64,000 nt of DNA from an uncultured Collinsella sp. (GCA_900552385.1 URZI01000001.1:237919-301918); one strand, 5' to 3'; positions 1-8,547 are shown, numbered from the stretch's first letter. The notes: generated by a model from the sequence alone, not told the origin. Made by a program: numbers and translations.

Positions 1-573
1 GCCGACGGCGGTGTCGATCTAGTGACATCTAACAACCGTGAGCTGGTCGCCGGTCTGGTAGACGCCTTGGCCGCTGCAGGCAGCGAGCGCCTGTGCCTGC
101 TCACCGAGGCAAGCGACGACAGCCCCGTCCGTCGCGAGCGCGCCGAGGCCTTTGCCGACGAGCTTTCGCGACGCGGCCTTGCGGGCGAGGTCGTCACCTT
201 GGCCGACGGTGGCGCCACGGGTGTCGGTCGCTTGGACGAGACCATCCGCGGCTATGCGGGCAAAAGGCTCGGCCTTATCGCTGTCAACGGCCTGGTCTTC
301 CTGCGCCTGACCGAGGCGCTGGCGCAGCTTGGTCCCTCGCTGCCGGCGGGGCTCAAGATCGCGACGTTTGACGACTATCCCTGGAACCATGTGCTCTTTG
401 GCGGTGTGACCACGGCAGCGCAAGACACCCTTACCATTGCCGAGCGCGTAGTCGAGCGCCTGTCCGAGCGCATCGATGTTGTTACCACCACCGTGGGCGA
501 GGCCGCAAAGCTGGCGCCCAAACGCATCGAGATCCCCGGTCACATCGAACACCGCGCATCAACCTCGCGCTAG
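1..573 (+). CDS. LacI-family transcriptional regulator, C-terminal part (5' truncated by window edge)
   Basis: The reading frame is open from base 1, so the gene starts upstream; about 190 residues are visible. What remains is the periplasmic-binding-protein-like effector domain. It has the DLVTSNN strand near the visible start, a central GLIAVNGLVFLRLTEAL helix-strand pair and a KIATFDDYPW segment typical of LacI/GalR proteins, where it forms part of the sugar-binding cleft. The DNA-binding helix-turn-helix would lie upstream and cannot be checked. The family normally represses sugar uptake or catabolism genes; the ligand cannot be read from the sequence. The gene ends about 40 bases before the next gene, which has its own AGGAGG site. 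Confidence 0.75.
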   Translation, partial: ADGGVDLVTSNNRELVAGLVDALAAAGSERLCLLTEASDDSPVRRERAEAFADELSRRGLAGEVVTLADGGATGVGRLDETIRGYAGKRLGLIAVNGLVFLRLTEALAQLGPSLPAGLKIATFDDYPWNHVLFGGVTTAAQDTLTIAERVVERLSERIDVVTTTVGEAAKLAPKRIEIPGHIEHRASTSR

Positions 574-615
574 CCTGTGTGATAATATATAGACAATGTC
601 ATACAGGAGGTATCC

Positions 616-1110
616 ATGGCTGCGTCTGTGCTGAGTGTGCGAGTGGACTCGTCAATTAAAGACTCATTTGCCGAGCTGTGCGAAGAGCTTGGCATGACTT
701 CGTCTGTTGCGGTCAATATGTTTATGAGGCAGATGCTGCGCGAGCGCTCTCTGCCGTTTGTTCCTTCACTTGGTAAAAGCTCTGCGAGCGAAAGCGCCGC
801 GACGGGCATTTTGGATACTGCCCAGATTGAGTCCGCCGTCCGCGAGGCAGCCAGCTCGATTCCCGCCATCAAAACCGTGATTCTTTTTGGTTCGTATGCC
901 CGGGGCGAGGCACATGTCGATAGCGATATTGACTTGCGTCTCGAAGTCGATCGCGAGCAGGGCTTTGGTCTTTTCGCGCTGTCGGCATTTGGTGAGGCGG
1001 TGCGCAAAGAAACCGGGAGGCAGGTTGATCTCGTCTCTAGTGATCATCTTGATGACGATCTTGCCGCGGTAATCGAGCGCGAAGGAGTGATCCTTTATGA
1101 TCGCGCGTAA
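616..1110 (+). CDS. RelB/DinJ-like antitoxin domain fused to a minimal nucleotidyltransferase
   Basis: 164 residues, starting at an ATG preceded by AGGAGG at 606-611. Residues 1-50 (VLSVRVDSSIKDSFAELCEELGM and following) resemble the ribbon-helix-helix DNA-binding part of RelB/DinJ antitoxins. Residues about 75-164 are a MNT-type nucleotidyltransferase domain with the signature GSYARGEAHVDSDIDL, carrying the GS and paired Asp residues that bind nucleotide and metal. In MNT/HEPN pairs the NTase modifies and silences a HEPN ribonuclease. Here no HEPN gene follows: the overlapping frame from the ATG at 1097 ends after 14 codons at 1141. The fusion may be a self-repressing orphan antitoxin. The domain reading is fairly sure; the function is not. 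Confidence 0.7.
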   Translation: MAASVLSVRVDSSIKDSFAELCEELGMTSSVAVNMFMRQMLRERSLPFVPSLGKSSASESAATGILDTAQIESAVREAASSIPAIKTVILFGSYARGEAHVDSDIDLRLEVDREQGFGLFALSAFGEAVRKETGRQVDLVSSDHLDDDLAAVIEREGVILYDRA

Positions 1111-1155
1111 GTCAGACAGCCTGTTCGCGCACGTTTTTTGAGCGCTTGATACGCT

Positions 1156-1171
1156 TTAACCCTGCGGAAAC
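1156..1171 (+). promoter_or_regulatory. Candidate GlnR-type operator upstream of glnA
   Basis: The sequence TTAAC, six bases, GAAAC gives the AC-n9-AC spacing of the actinobacterial GlnR box (consensus GTnAC-n6-GAAAC). It lies about 66 bases before the glnA start. An AT-rich TAGTAT segment near 1184 could be the -10. The match is to a single half-site pair and is an inference supported by the GlnR-like gene directly downstream of glnA. Confidence 0.45.
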
Positions 1172-1236
1172 ATTTTTCTGCGATAGTATCTGCGATATAG
1201 ACCAGTCGAAACCCGCCCGAAAGAAAGGGGAGCGAC

Positions 1237-2574
1237 ATGAACCAGCAGAACATCGATTACGTACTTCGCTCTGTAGAGCAGCGTGACATCCGCTTTGTGC
1301 GTCTGTGGTTTGTCGACATTCTCGGCCGCCTCAAGAACTTTGCCATTAGCCCCGAGGACCTCGAGGTCGCTTTTGAGGAGGGTATTGGCTTTGACGGCTC
1401 CGCCATCGAGGGCTTTGCCACGCCCGAGGAAGCCGACATGCTGGCGTTTCCCGATGCTTCGACCTTCCAGATTCTGCCGTGGCGCCCGAGCCACAACGGC
1501 GTCGCCCGCGTGTTCTGCGACGTATGCACTCCCGATCGCAAGCCGTTTGCCGGCGACCCGCGCGATGCCCTGCGCCGCATGTTCCGCAAGGCCGAGAAGG
1601 CTGGCTATCTGCTCAACGTGGGCGCCGAGCTGGAGTATTACTACTTCCCCGACGAGCACACCCCCGAGCCGCTCGACAACGTGGGCTACTTCGATCTTTC
1701 GGTGAGCGATGCCGCTCGCGACCTGCGCCGCAACACGGTCCTCACGCTCGAGAAGATGTCCGTGCCCGTGGAGTACACCTTCCACGCCGCCGGCCGCTCG
1801 CAGCACGGCATGAGCCTGCGCCACGCCGAGGCCCTGAGCATGTCCGACGCCATCACCACGGCCAAACTCATCATTAAGCAGCAAGCTTACGAGAGCGGGT
1901 GCCACGCCTCCTTTATGCCCAAGCCGTTGGCGGGCGAGGACGGCAGCGCTATGTTCCTGTGCCAGTCGCTATTCGACCACGACGGCAACAACGTCTTTTG
2001 GGGCGAGGACGACGAGAAGTATCACCTCTCCGATATCGCCAAGCACTACATGGCCGGCATCCTGGCGCACGCGCGCGAGATCAGCGCCATCACCAACCCC
2101 ACGGTAAACTCGTACAAGCGCATCACCACGGGCGGCGACTCCGTGCCGCAGTACGCCACGTGGGGCCTGCGCAACCGCGCGAGCATGGTCCGCATCCCGG
2201 TCTACAAGCCCGGCAAGCAGCTGTCTACGCGCATCGAGCTGCGCAGTCCCGACCCCATGGCCAACCCGTACCTGGTCAACGCCGTCACGCTGGCGGCTGG
2301 TCTGGACGGCATCGAGCGCAAGCTAGAACTCCCGCCCGAGGCAACGGCCGAGACGCTCAAGCTTACCGACCGTCAGATGCTCGAGGCCGGCTACACGCCG
2401 CTGCCGCGCTCGCTCAAAGAGGCGCTCGACGTGTTTGAGGACTCGCAGTTTATGAAGGATGCCCTCGGCGAGCACATCCACAGCTTCTTCCTCAAAAAGA
2501 AGCGCAACGAGTGGCATAAGTTTGAGTCTACGATCACCGAGTGGGAGATCAAGCACTACCTGGCGAACTCCTAA
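1237..2574 (+). CDS. glnA: Glutamine synthetase, type I
   Basis: 445 residues, the usual length of the short GSI-alpha form. The enzyme makes glutamine from glutamate, ammonia and ATP in the cytoplasm. Visible landmarks are the N-terminal beta-grasp (RFVRLWFVDILGRLKNFAI), the latch GFDGSAIEGF, the metal-ligand segment GAELEYYYF, the catalytic SQHGMSLRHAEAL, HASFMPKPLAGEDGSAMF, the glutamate loop NPTVNSYKR, and RIELRSPDPMANPYL. The adenylylation-site tyrosine motif of GSI-beta (NLYDLPPEE) is absent at ELPPEA, so control by adenylyltransferase is unlikely and feedback or transcriptional control is expected. The start ATG follows GGGGAGCG. A GlnR-like gene follows 50 bases downstream. Confidence 0.97.
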   Translation: MNQQNIDYVLRSVEQRDIRFVRLWFVDILGRLKNFAISPEDLEVAFEEGIGFDGSAIEGFATPEEADMLAFPDASTFQILPWRPSHNGVARVFCDVCTPDRKPFAGDPRDALRRMFRKAEKAGYLLNVGAELEYYYFPDEHTPEPLDNVGYFDLSVSDAARDLRRNTVLTLEKMSVPVEYTFHAAGRSQHGMSLRHAEALSMSDAITTAKLIIKQQAYESGCHASFMPKPLAGEDGSAMFLCQSLFDHDGNNVFWGEDDEKYHLSDIAKHYMAGILAHAREISAITNPTVNSYKRITTGGDSVPQYATWGLRNRASMVRIPVYKPGKQLSTRIELRSPDPMANPYLVNAVTLAAGLDGIERKLELPPEATAETLKLTDRQMLEAGYTPLPRSLKEALDVFEDSQFMKDALGEHIHSFFLKKKRNEWHKFESTITEWEIKHYLANS

Positions 2575-2624
2575 TCGCGCTGGCTTGTTCCAGTACGATT
2601 GAGCTCATTTCTTTGGAGGCCGAT

Positions 2625-3287
2625 ATGTCCAAAAAGAGTGCCCTGTTCATGGCGCGCACGACGCGCTTCCACGAGTTTGCCCGCAGCTTGACGACCACCC
2701 TGGGTGTCGAGGTGAGCCTGGCAACCCCCGATTCGCCGACTGCGGCGCACGACTTTGACCTGCTGATCCTCGATTCCGACGGCATTCGCAGCGACCGCAT
2801 CGATCAGATTGCCAAGTGGCTTGACGATCGTGGCGGCGTCCCCATGCTGGTGATCGTCGACGATGAGGCCCTTGGCACCCTGCGCCTGCCGAATCACGCG
2901 CATGCCGACTTTGTATGCCCCACGGCGACGCCCAACGAGCTCAAGGCTCGTGCGCAGCGCCTGATGGGCGAGGAGGAGACCGTCGCCGCCGACGATGTGC
3001 TCAACATCGATAACCTCGAGATCAACCTGGCCACCTACCAGGTGACACTCGATAACGAGCCTATCGACCTGACGCTGATGGAGTACTCGCTGCTGAGCTT
3101 TTTGGCAACGCACCCCAACCGTGCTTACAGCCGCGAGGTGCTGCTGCACCGCGTGTGGGGCTTTGAGTACTGCGGCGGCACGCGCACCGTCGACGTGCAC
3201 ATCCGACGCATCCGCTCCAAGGTGGGCCCGCAGATCGCGGCACACATCACCACCGTCCGCGGCGTGGGCTATCTGTTTAAGGACTAG
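2625..3287 (+). CDS. Orphan OmpR-type response regulator, GlnR-like
   Basis: 220 residues from the ATG at 2625, which has GGAGG at 2615-2619. Residues 1-115 form a degenerate receiver domain: one aspartate survives in LLILDSDG but the N-terminal acidic pair that binds magnesium is missing, as in actinobacterial GlnR. Residues about 125-220 are a winged-helix DNA-binding domain with TLMEYSLLSFLATHPNRAYSREVLLHRVWG and TRTVDVHIRRIRSKVG...TTVRGVGYLF. No histidine kinase is adjacent. Its place right after glnA and the GlnR-like box upstream of glnA suggest it controls nitrogen assimilation. OmpR-family membership is certain; the nitrogen role is inferred. Confidence 0.8.
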   Translation: MSKKSALFMARTTRFHEFARSLTTTLGVEVSLATPDSPTAAHDFDLLILDSDGIRSDRIDQIAKWLDDRGGVPMLVIVDDEALGTLRLPNHAHADFVCPTATPNELKARAQRLMGEEETVAADDVLNIDNLEINLATYQVTLDNEPIDLTLMEYSLLSFLATHPNRAYSREVLLHRVWGFEYCGGTRTVDVHIRRIRSKVGPQIAAHITTVRGVGYLFKD

Positions 3288-3291
3288 ATTT

Positions 3292-3324
3292 CCACCACAA
3301 AGGGGACAGGCACCTTTGTGGTGG
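3292..3324. repeat. 33-bp palindromic intergenic repeat, family B, copy 1
   Basis: CCACCACAAAGG and its near inverted copy CCTTTGTGGTGG flank a GGACAGGCA centre. It lies 5 bases after the GlnR-like gene and can form a stem-loop, so it may act as a terminator or RNA end. Four more copies or variants occur in this window, at 13998, 15582, 16544 and 26027. Confidence 0.85.
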
Positions 3325-3442
3325 TCTTGACGCAGGTGCGGGTTCCTCTCGAATCTGCAGCAGAACTTAAGCCTTCCTAAAAGATTGCGTTCTCATACAC
3401 GTTCGCCCGCATATTGGGGTACAACTCAACGTGAACAATGAT

Positions 3443-3470
3443 GGCCCGCCACATGTTTGGCGGGCCTTTG
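3443..3470 (+). terminator. Hairpin just upstream of the htrA ribosome-binding site
   Basis: GGCCCGCC (3443-3450) pairs with GGCGGGCC (3459-3466) over an 8-base loop and is followed by TTTGGTTATTT. It looks like a rho-independent terminator, yet only 29 bases separate it from the htrA start codon. It may therefore be an attenuator or a 5' leader structure. Confidence 0.5.
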
Positions 3471-3495
3471 GTTATTTGACGAAAGGATCGCAGCC

Positions 3496-4956
3496 ATGAG
3501 CGAGAACGATTCCCAGCGCCCCCAGGATGCGGGTCACGCCGGCGAGACACAGCAGCAGCCGCGTGTGCAGGTGGAGTCGACGCCTGCCGGCAGCAACATT
3601 CCCTACGTGCAGGCTTACGACACGCAGACCGGCCAGCCGCTGGGCGGTGCGCAGGTCGTGAACAAGCACACGGTGGTCAAGACCAAGACCAAAAAGCTGC
3701 CGATCTTTATTACGGCGCTTGCCGGCTGCGCCTGCGGCGCCCTGCTGGTCATCGCGCTCATTATGAGTGGCACGCTCAACATTGGCGGCGGAAAGAATGC
3801 CGTGACGGCGGGTGCTTCGGGTTCGTCGACGCAAAAGATCACCATCGACTCCGAGGACACCACGCTGGCCGAGGCCGTTTCTGCCAAGGCATTGCCCTCC
3901 GTGGTTTCCATCACCGCCACTTCGAGCGGTAGTCAGAATGGCTCGCTTTCGCAGTCTGCCGACGAGTCGGATAGTTCGGGCAGCGTCGGTTCGGGCGTGG
4001 TGCTCGATGCCGAGGGCCACATCCTCACCAACAACCACGTGGTCGATGGTTACGACCAGTACGTGGTGACCATGGACGACGGCACCACCTATGAGGCCGA
4101 GTTCGTGGGCAACGACGCCTCGAGCGACCTGGCCGTCATTAAGCTCAAGGACGCCGACGCCTCCAAGCTTACGCCGATCGAAATTGGCGACTCCTCCAAG
4201 CTCAACGTTGGCGAGTGGGTTATGGCGATCGGCTCGCCGTTCGGCAACGAGCAGTCTGTCTCCACCGGTATCGTCTCGGCGCTCTACCGCTCCACGGCCA
4301 TGAGCTCTACCAGCGGCAACACTATCTACGCCAACATGATTCAGACCGATGCCGCCATCAACCCGGGCAACTCCGGCGGCGCGCTCGTCAATGACAACGG
4401 CGAGCTCGTGGGCATCAACTCGCTCATCGAGAGCTACTCGGGCTCCAGCTCAGGCGTGGGCTTTGCTATTCCCGTTAACTACGCCAAGAACATTGCCGAC
4501 CAGATTATCGACGGCAAGACGCCGGTGCATCCGTACATGGGCGCTACGCTTTCGAGCGTCAATGCGCTCAACGCCCGCACCAACAAGCTGAGCACCGATA
4601 GCGGCGCGTATGTGGCGAGCGTCGTCGAGGACGGTCCTGCTGCCAAGGCCGGCATCCAGGAGGGCGACGTCATCACCAAGCTGGGCGACGACGAAATCAC
4701 GAGCGCCGATGGCCTGATCATCGCGCTGCGCAGCCACGAGGTGGGCGAGAAGGTCGAGATCTCGCTTATGCGCGGCAAGGAAGAGAAGAAGGTCACCGTC
4801 GTGCTGGGCTCTGACGAGGAACTGCAGAACCAGCAGCAGGACGACAGTTCGACCGACACCGGCAACGGCGGTATTACCGACGAGCAGCTGCGCCAGTATC
4901 TGGAGGAGCTGCTGGGCCAGCAAGGCCAGGGTCAAGGCTACGGTCAGGGTTACTAA
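3496..4956 (+). CDS. htrA: Membrane-anchored HtrA/DegP-type serine protease
   Basis: 486 residues from ATG 3496, with GAAAGG at 3481. The N-terminus is cytoplasmic and proline/glutamine-rich. One membrane segment (LPIFITALAGCACGALLVIALIMSG, about 75-98) places the protease outside the membrane. The trypsin-like domain has the His motif LTNNHVVDGY, the Asp in SSDLAVIKL and the Ser in NPGNSGGALVN. A PDZ domain (about 345-440; VASVVEDGPAAKAGIQEGDVITKLG) follows, then a Gln/Gly-rich tail. The family degrades misfolded envelope proteins and is stress-induced. The gene is monocistronic, with a strong terminator after it. The family is certain; the substrate is unknown. Confidence 0.95.
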   Translation: MSENDSQRPQDAGHAGETQQQPRVQVESTPAGSNIPYVQAYDTQTGQPLGGAQVVNKHTVVKTKTKKLPIFITALAGCACGALLVIALIMSGTLNIGGGKNAVTAGASGSSTQKITIDSEDTTLAEAVSAKALPSVVSITATSSGSQNGSLSQSADESDSSGSVGSGVVLDAEGHILTNNHVVDGYDQYVVTMDDGTTYEAEFVGNDASSDLAVIKLKDADASKLTPIEIGDSSKLNVGEWVMAIGSPFGNEQSVSTGIVSALYRSTAMSSTSGNTIYANMIQTDAAINPGNSGGALVNDNGELVGINSLIESYSGSSSGVGFAIPVNYAKNIADQIIDGKTPVHPYMGATLSSVNALNARTNKLSTDSGAYVASVVEDGPAAKAGIQEGDVITKLGDDEITSADGLIIALRSHEVGEKVEISLMRGKEEKKVTVVLGSDEELQNQQQDDSSTDTGNGGITDEQLRQYLEELLGQQGQGQGYGQGY

Positions 4957-4982
4957 CGAGCCGTTTTGCACATGCCGATGCC

Positions 4983-5026
4983 AGAGGGGGCTGTCCCGCC
5001 AAGTGTGGGACAGCCCCTCTTTTCTT
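4983..5026 (+). terminator. Rho-independent terminator after htrA
   Basis: AGAGGGGGCTGTCCC pairs with GGGACAGCCCCTCT over a short loop and is followed by TTTTCTT. It starts 26 bases after the htrA stop. Confidence 0.9.
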
Positions 5027-5094
5027 ATTGATCCGTTGGGGACGGAGGAAAACGGATCACATGGAGCTGACAAGAGGCCTGGTTCGTAATGGTC

Positions 5095-5297
5095 TGGACA
5101 GTTGGTTCAGATACGTATAAATCTTGGGCAGCTTGGGATGCGTTTTGAGCAATTTCTGATTGGGATGGGGCTCGGATGGGCGTTTGGAAGGGAGGATGGG
5201 ACGTTTACATGGCCTCGAGGAGCCCAAATTAGTCGAAACAGAGGTGTTCGTGCCTGATCCAGCTCTAGGATTTATACGTATCTGAACTAACTGTCCA
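5095..5297. mobile_element. 203-bp MITE-like element with 29-bp terminal inverted repeats
   Basis: The left arm 5095-5123 and right arm 5269-5297 are inverted copies matching at 28 of 29 positions (TGGACAGTT...ACGTATAAATC). They enclose about 145 bp with no convincing gene. No target-site duplication is obvious at the edges. It fills most of the gap between htrA and ligA (5027-5405); the rest holds only the ligA leader. It could be a miniature transposable element or a long regulatory hairpin. Confidence 0.6.
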
Positions 5298-5405
5298 CCT
5301 CAGTCTGGCGGCTGCCGATTCAGTGCGGTTTGAGACCGCTATTCGGCCCCGTTGCGACCGGTGGTACTCTTGTATCCGTTTGAAATCGAGCGAAGGAGTG
5401 CCGCT

Positions 5406-7634
5406 ATGGAGCAATCGAGCCTGTTTGGTGACGGCGTGGACATCGATACCGAAACGCCAGCGAGCACGGATACCGCTGCACCGGCCGATGCCCGTGCCCA
5501 AGCCGCCGCGCGCGCGGCCGAGCTGCGCCACGAGCTCGATTACCACGCGTACCGCTACTACATGCTCGATGCACCCGAGATCACGGATGCCGCCTTCGAC
5601 AAAATGCTCGTTGAGCTGCAGGAGATCGAGGCGGCCTATCCCGACCTGGTGACACCCGACAGCTATACCCAGCGTGTGGGCGGATACGTGAGCGAGCAGT
5701 TTACGCCGGTAACGCACATGGCACGCATGTATTCCATGGATGATGCCATGGACCTGGACGAACTCGACGCGTGGCTCCAGCGCGTCGAGGATGCGCTCGG
5801 TGCCGGTAGCGTCACCTATACCTGCGAGCTCAAGATCGACGGCCTGGGCGTGGCGCTTACCTACCAAAACGGAACTTTCGTGCGCGCGGCCACGCGCGGC
5901 GACGGCACCACGGGCGAGGACGTGTCGCTCAACGTGCGAACCATCAAGGACGTGCCCATGCACCTGTCCGAGCCGGCGCTCGCTCACATGGGCGCTGACC
6001 GCGAGCGTACCATCGAAGTGCGCGGTGAGGTCTACATGCCTAAGGGCAGCTTTGTTCGCCTGAACGACGAGGCCGATGCCGAGGGCCGCGACCCCTTTGC
6101 CAACCCGCGCAACGCCGCCGCAGGATCCTTACGCCAAAAGGATCCAAAGGTCACGGCGCGCCGCGACCTTGCCACCTTTATCTATGCCATCGCCGATACC
6201 GACCCGCTGCACGTCCACAGCCAGCGCGAGTTTCTGGATTGGCTGCGCAGTGCCGGCTTTAGCGTCAACCCCAACGTGGCTCGTTGCGCCACGCCGGCCG
6301 AGGTCCACGAGTTCTGTGCCCAGGCGCTCGAGCACCGCGGTGACCTGGATTACGACATCGACGGCGTGGTCGTAAAGGTGGACAGCTTCCAGCAGCAGCT
6401 CGACCTGGGCTTTACCGCCCGCGCGCCGCGCTGGGCCATTGCCTTTAAGTTCCCGCCCGAGGAAAAGCAGACCGTCCTGCGCGAGATTCGCATCCAGGTG
6501 GGCCGCACCGGTGTGCTCACGCCGGTCGCCGAGTTCGATCCGGTGACGGTCGCCGGCTCCACCATCGCGCGCGCCACACTGCACAACATTGACGAGATCC
6601 GCCGCAAAAACGTGCGCGAGGGCGACACTATCATCGTGCACAAGGCGGGCGACGTGATTCCCGAGGTCGTGGGCCCGGTGCTCGACAAGCGTCCGGCCGA
6701 TTCGGTCGACTGGCACATGCCCGAGGTCTGCCCCGTGTGCGGCAGCCCCGTGGTCCACGAGGATGGCGAGGTCGCTTACCGCTGCGTCTCCATCGATTGC
6801 CCCGCACAGCTCAAGGAGCGCCTGCTCCACTGGGTGAGCCGCGGCTGCATGGACGTCGACGGCCTGGGCGACGAGATTGTCGACAAGATGATCGCCGCCG
6901 GGCTGATTCACGATGTCGCTGACTTCTACCAGCTCACGGTTGACGACATCGCCGGGCTGGACACGGGGCGCACCTATGCCAGCTCAAACAGCAAAAAGGG
7001 CGTCAAGAAGGGCGATCCCATTCCGGTGGGCCTCAAGACGGCCGAAAAGATCATCGCCGAGCTCAACAAGTCCAAGAGTCAGCCGCTCGGTCGCGTGCTG
7101 TTTGCCCTGGGTATACGCCACGTGGGCAAGAGCGTGGGCGAGGTCATCGCTGAACGATTCCTGTCGATTGACAAACTTATCTTGGCGAGCGAAGAGGACA
7201 TCGCCGAGTGCGAGGGCATCGGTCCCAAGATCGCGGCGAGCGTCAAGCAGTTCCTGGCCGTGCCCGAAAACCTTGCCGTGCTGGAGCGCCTGCGTCAGGC
7301 GGGCCTGTCGCTCGAGGTCGACCTGGGCGCCGCGCACGCGCAAGCCGCAGCCGACGCTGGCGTGGCGGGCGAGCTCGCCGACGCACAGCCGCTTGCGGGT
7401 TTAACCTTCGTGCTCACTGGTACACTCGTCAACCGCACGCGCGACGAGGCGGGCGCGGCGCTCAAGGTGCTCGGCGCCAAGGTTTCGGGCAGCGTGTCGA
7501 AGAAGACGAGCTATCTGGTCGCCGGTCCCAAAGCGGGCTCCAAGCTCACCAAGGCCGAGCAGCTGGGCGTACCCGTGCTGGACGAGGACGCACTCGAGCA
7601 GATTCTTGCGACCGGTGAGGTGCCCCAGGCTTAG
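5406..7634 (+). CDS. ligA: NAD-dependent DNA ligase LigA
   Basis: 742 residues from ATG 5406, with GAAGGAG upstream; an in-frame TTG further upstream lacks such support. The enzyme seals DNA nicks using NAD and is normally essential. Domains in order: Ia/adenylation domain with CELKIDGLGVAL (catalytic Lys about residue 143) and RGDGTTGEDVS; OB fold (TPVAEFDPVTVAGSTI, then HKAGDVIPEV); a four-cysteine zinc finger (CPVCG...CVSIDCPAQL); helix-hairpin-helix repeats (ALGIRHVG, CEGIGPKIA); and a C-terminal BRCT domain (PLAGLTFVLTGTL...GSKLTKAEQLGVPVLDE). It has a longer than usual N-terminal extension before the Ia domain. It ends at a bidirectional terminator shared with the convergent merR gene. 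Confidence 0.97.
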   Translation: MEQSSLFGDGVDIDTETPASTDTAAPADARAQAAARAAELRHELDYHAYRYYMLDAPEITDAAFDKMLVELQEIEAAYPDLVTPDSYTQRVGGYVSEQFTPVTHMARMYSMDDAMDLDELDAWLQRVEDALGAGSVTYTCELKIDGLGVALTYQNGTFVRAATRGDGTTGEDVSLNVRTIKDVPMHLSEPALAHMGADRERTIEVRGEVYMPKGSFVRLNDEADAEGRDPFANPRNAAAGSLRQKDPKVTARRDLATFIYAIADTDPLHVHSQREFLDWLRSAGFSVNPNVARCATPAEVHEFCAQALEHRGDLDYDIDGVVVKVDSFQQQLDLGFTARAPRWAIAFKFPPEEKQTVLREIRIQVGRTGVLTPVAEFDPVTVAGSTIARATLHNIDEIRRKNVREGDTIIVHKAGDVIPEVVGPVLDKRPADSVDWHMPEVCPVCGSPVVHEDGEVAYRCVSIDCPAQLKERLLHWVSRGCMDVDGLGDEIVDKMIAAGLIHDVADFYQLTVDDIAGLDTGRTYASSNSKKGVKKGDPIPVGLKTAEKIIAELNKSKSQPLGRVLFALGIRHVGKSVGEVIAERFLSIDKLILASEEDIAECEGIGPKIAASVKQFLAVPENLAVLERLRQAGLSLEVDLGAAHAQAAADAGVAGELADAQPLAGLTFVLTGTLVNRTRDEAGAALKVLGAKVSGSVSKKTSYLVAGPKAGSKLTKAEQLGVPVLDEDALEQILATGEVPQA

Positions 7635-7653
7635 TGCATCGATAACCAAATTG

Positions 7654-7703
7654 AAGATCCGCCCGGAAAGCATGATTGAACTGCCTTCCGGGCGGATCTT
7701 ATT
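7654..7703. terminator. Bidirectional terminator between ligA and the convergent merR gene
   Basis: AAGATCCGCCCGGAA (7654-7668) is a perfect 15-bp inverted copy of 7686-7700. It is followed by ATTT on the plus strand and by AT-rich sequence on the minus strand. The stem overlaps the stop codon of the minus-strand gene. Confidence 0.85.
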
Positions 7704-8547
7704 TGGACGGGGCAACCGGCACCGTGATCTGCGTCACGTAGGTCGCGGGGTCGTCGCTGATGATGTCATCGATCAGGGCGATCTCGCGTGATGGACCGGC
7801 GGGTGTCAGTCCGTGCTCGCGCATATAGCCGAGCAGCTGCTTATAGCGCGGGCCCGCTTGCCCGTGCGTGCCGCGAAAGCTAATGGTCAGGCAGAGCGCG
7901 GCGGGTCGCACCTCGACATCGCCCAGGTATTCATCGGTATCGTCGAGCAGCAGAAAGACCTCGTCGTAGCCGTCAAAGTCGCCGGCGGCCAGGCGCTCGG
8001 CGCTAATCCCAACGCCCAGGTTGCCCAGAAAGACAAAGGTCTCGTGTTGCCCCTTCTGCAGCTGACGAATCTGCCACTCCAGCGCATAGGCGTCGGTAGG
8101 CTTAACGCGTTCGCGCAGCACGGCGCAGCGAAGCTCGGGCGTATCGATTGTGCAAATGGTATCGAGCTTGGTGTTCAAGGCATCGCGGAGCAGGGCAAGC
8201 CGGTTATCAATCTTGCGCGACACGCGTTCCAACTCACGGCGCTTGCGCTCGATGAGCTCCTGTTGCTGAGCCAGCTGCCGCTGCATAAGGTCCACATCGC
8301 GCGTGGTCACAAACTCGCGGATTTGTGCTAACGGCAAGTTGAGAACGCGCAGGTGGCTGATGGTGTTGAGGGTGGAGAGCTGCCGCGATCCGTAGTAGCG
8401 GTACCCACTTGCCGGATCGATGTGCGCCGGGTCCAGCAAGCCCATCTGCTCGTAATGACGTAGCGTCCCCACGCTCAGGTTAAACAGGTGCGCCACCTCG
8501 CCAATGCGGAGCAGGCCCTCGGTATGTTCAGTTGGCGAGTCGGTCAC
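7699..8547 (-). CDS. MerR-family transcriptional regulator with GyrI-like effector domain
   Basis: 282 residues. Residues 12-80 are the MerR winged helix-turn-helix (LLRIGEVAHLFNLSVGTLRHYEQMGLLDPAHIDPASGYRYYGSRQL). A long coiled coil (about 85-130, QRQLAQQQELIERKRRELERV) provides dimerisation. The C-terminal half (about 145-280) resembles the GyrI/AraC effector fold of BmrR-type multidrug sensors. It follows the MATE exporter gene by 56 bases on the same strand, so both are probably co-transcribed and self-regulated from the promoter at 9991-10021, which has MerR geometry. The ligand is unknown. Confidence 0.88.
   Translation of the reverse strand: MTDSPTEHTEGLLRIGEVAHLFNLSVGTLRHYEQMGLLDPAHIDPASGYRYYGSRQLSTLNTISHLRVLNLPLAQIREFVTTRDVDLMQRQLAQQQELIERKRRELERVSRKIDNRLALLRDALNTKLDTICTIDTPELRCAVLRERVKPTDAYALEWQIRQLQKGQHETFVFLGNLGVGISAERLAAGDFDGYDEVFLLLDDTDEYLGDVEVRPAALCLTISFRGTHGQAGPRYKQLLGYMREHGLTPAGPSREIALIDDIISDDPATYVTQITVPVAPSK

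Noticed and set aside
1097..1141. 14-codon frame overlapping the nucleotidyltransferase gene as a real gene
   Set aside because: Too short and without recognisable HEPN sequence; mentioned only as a possible remnant.
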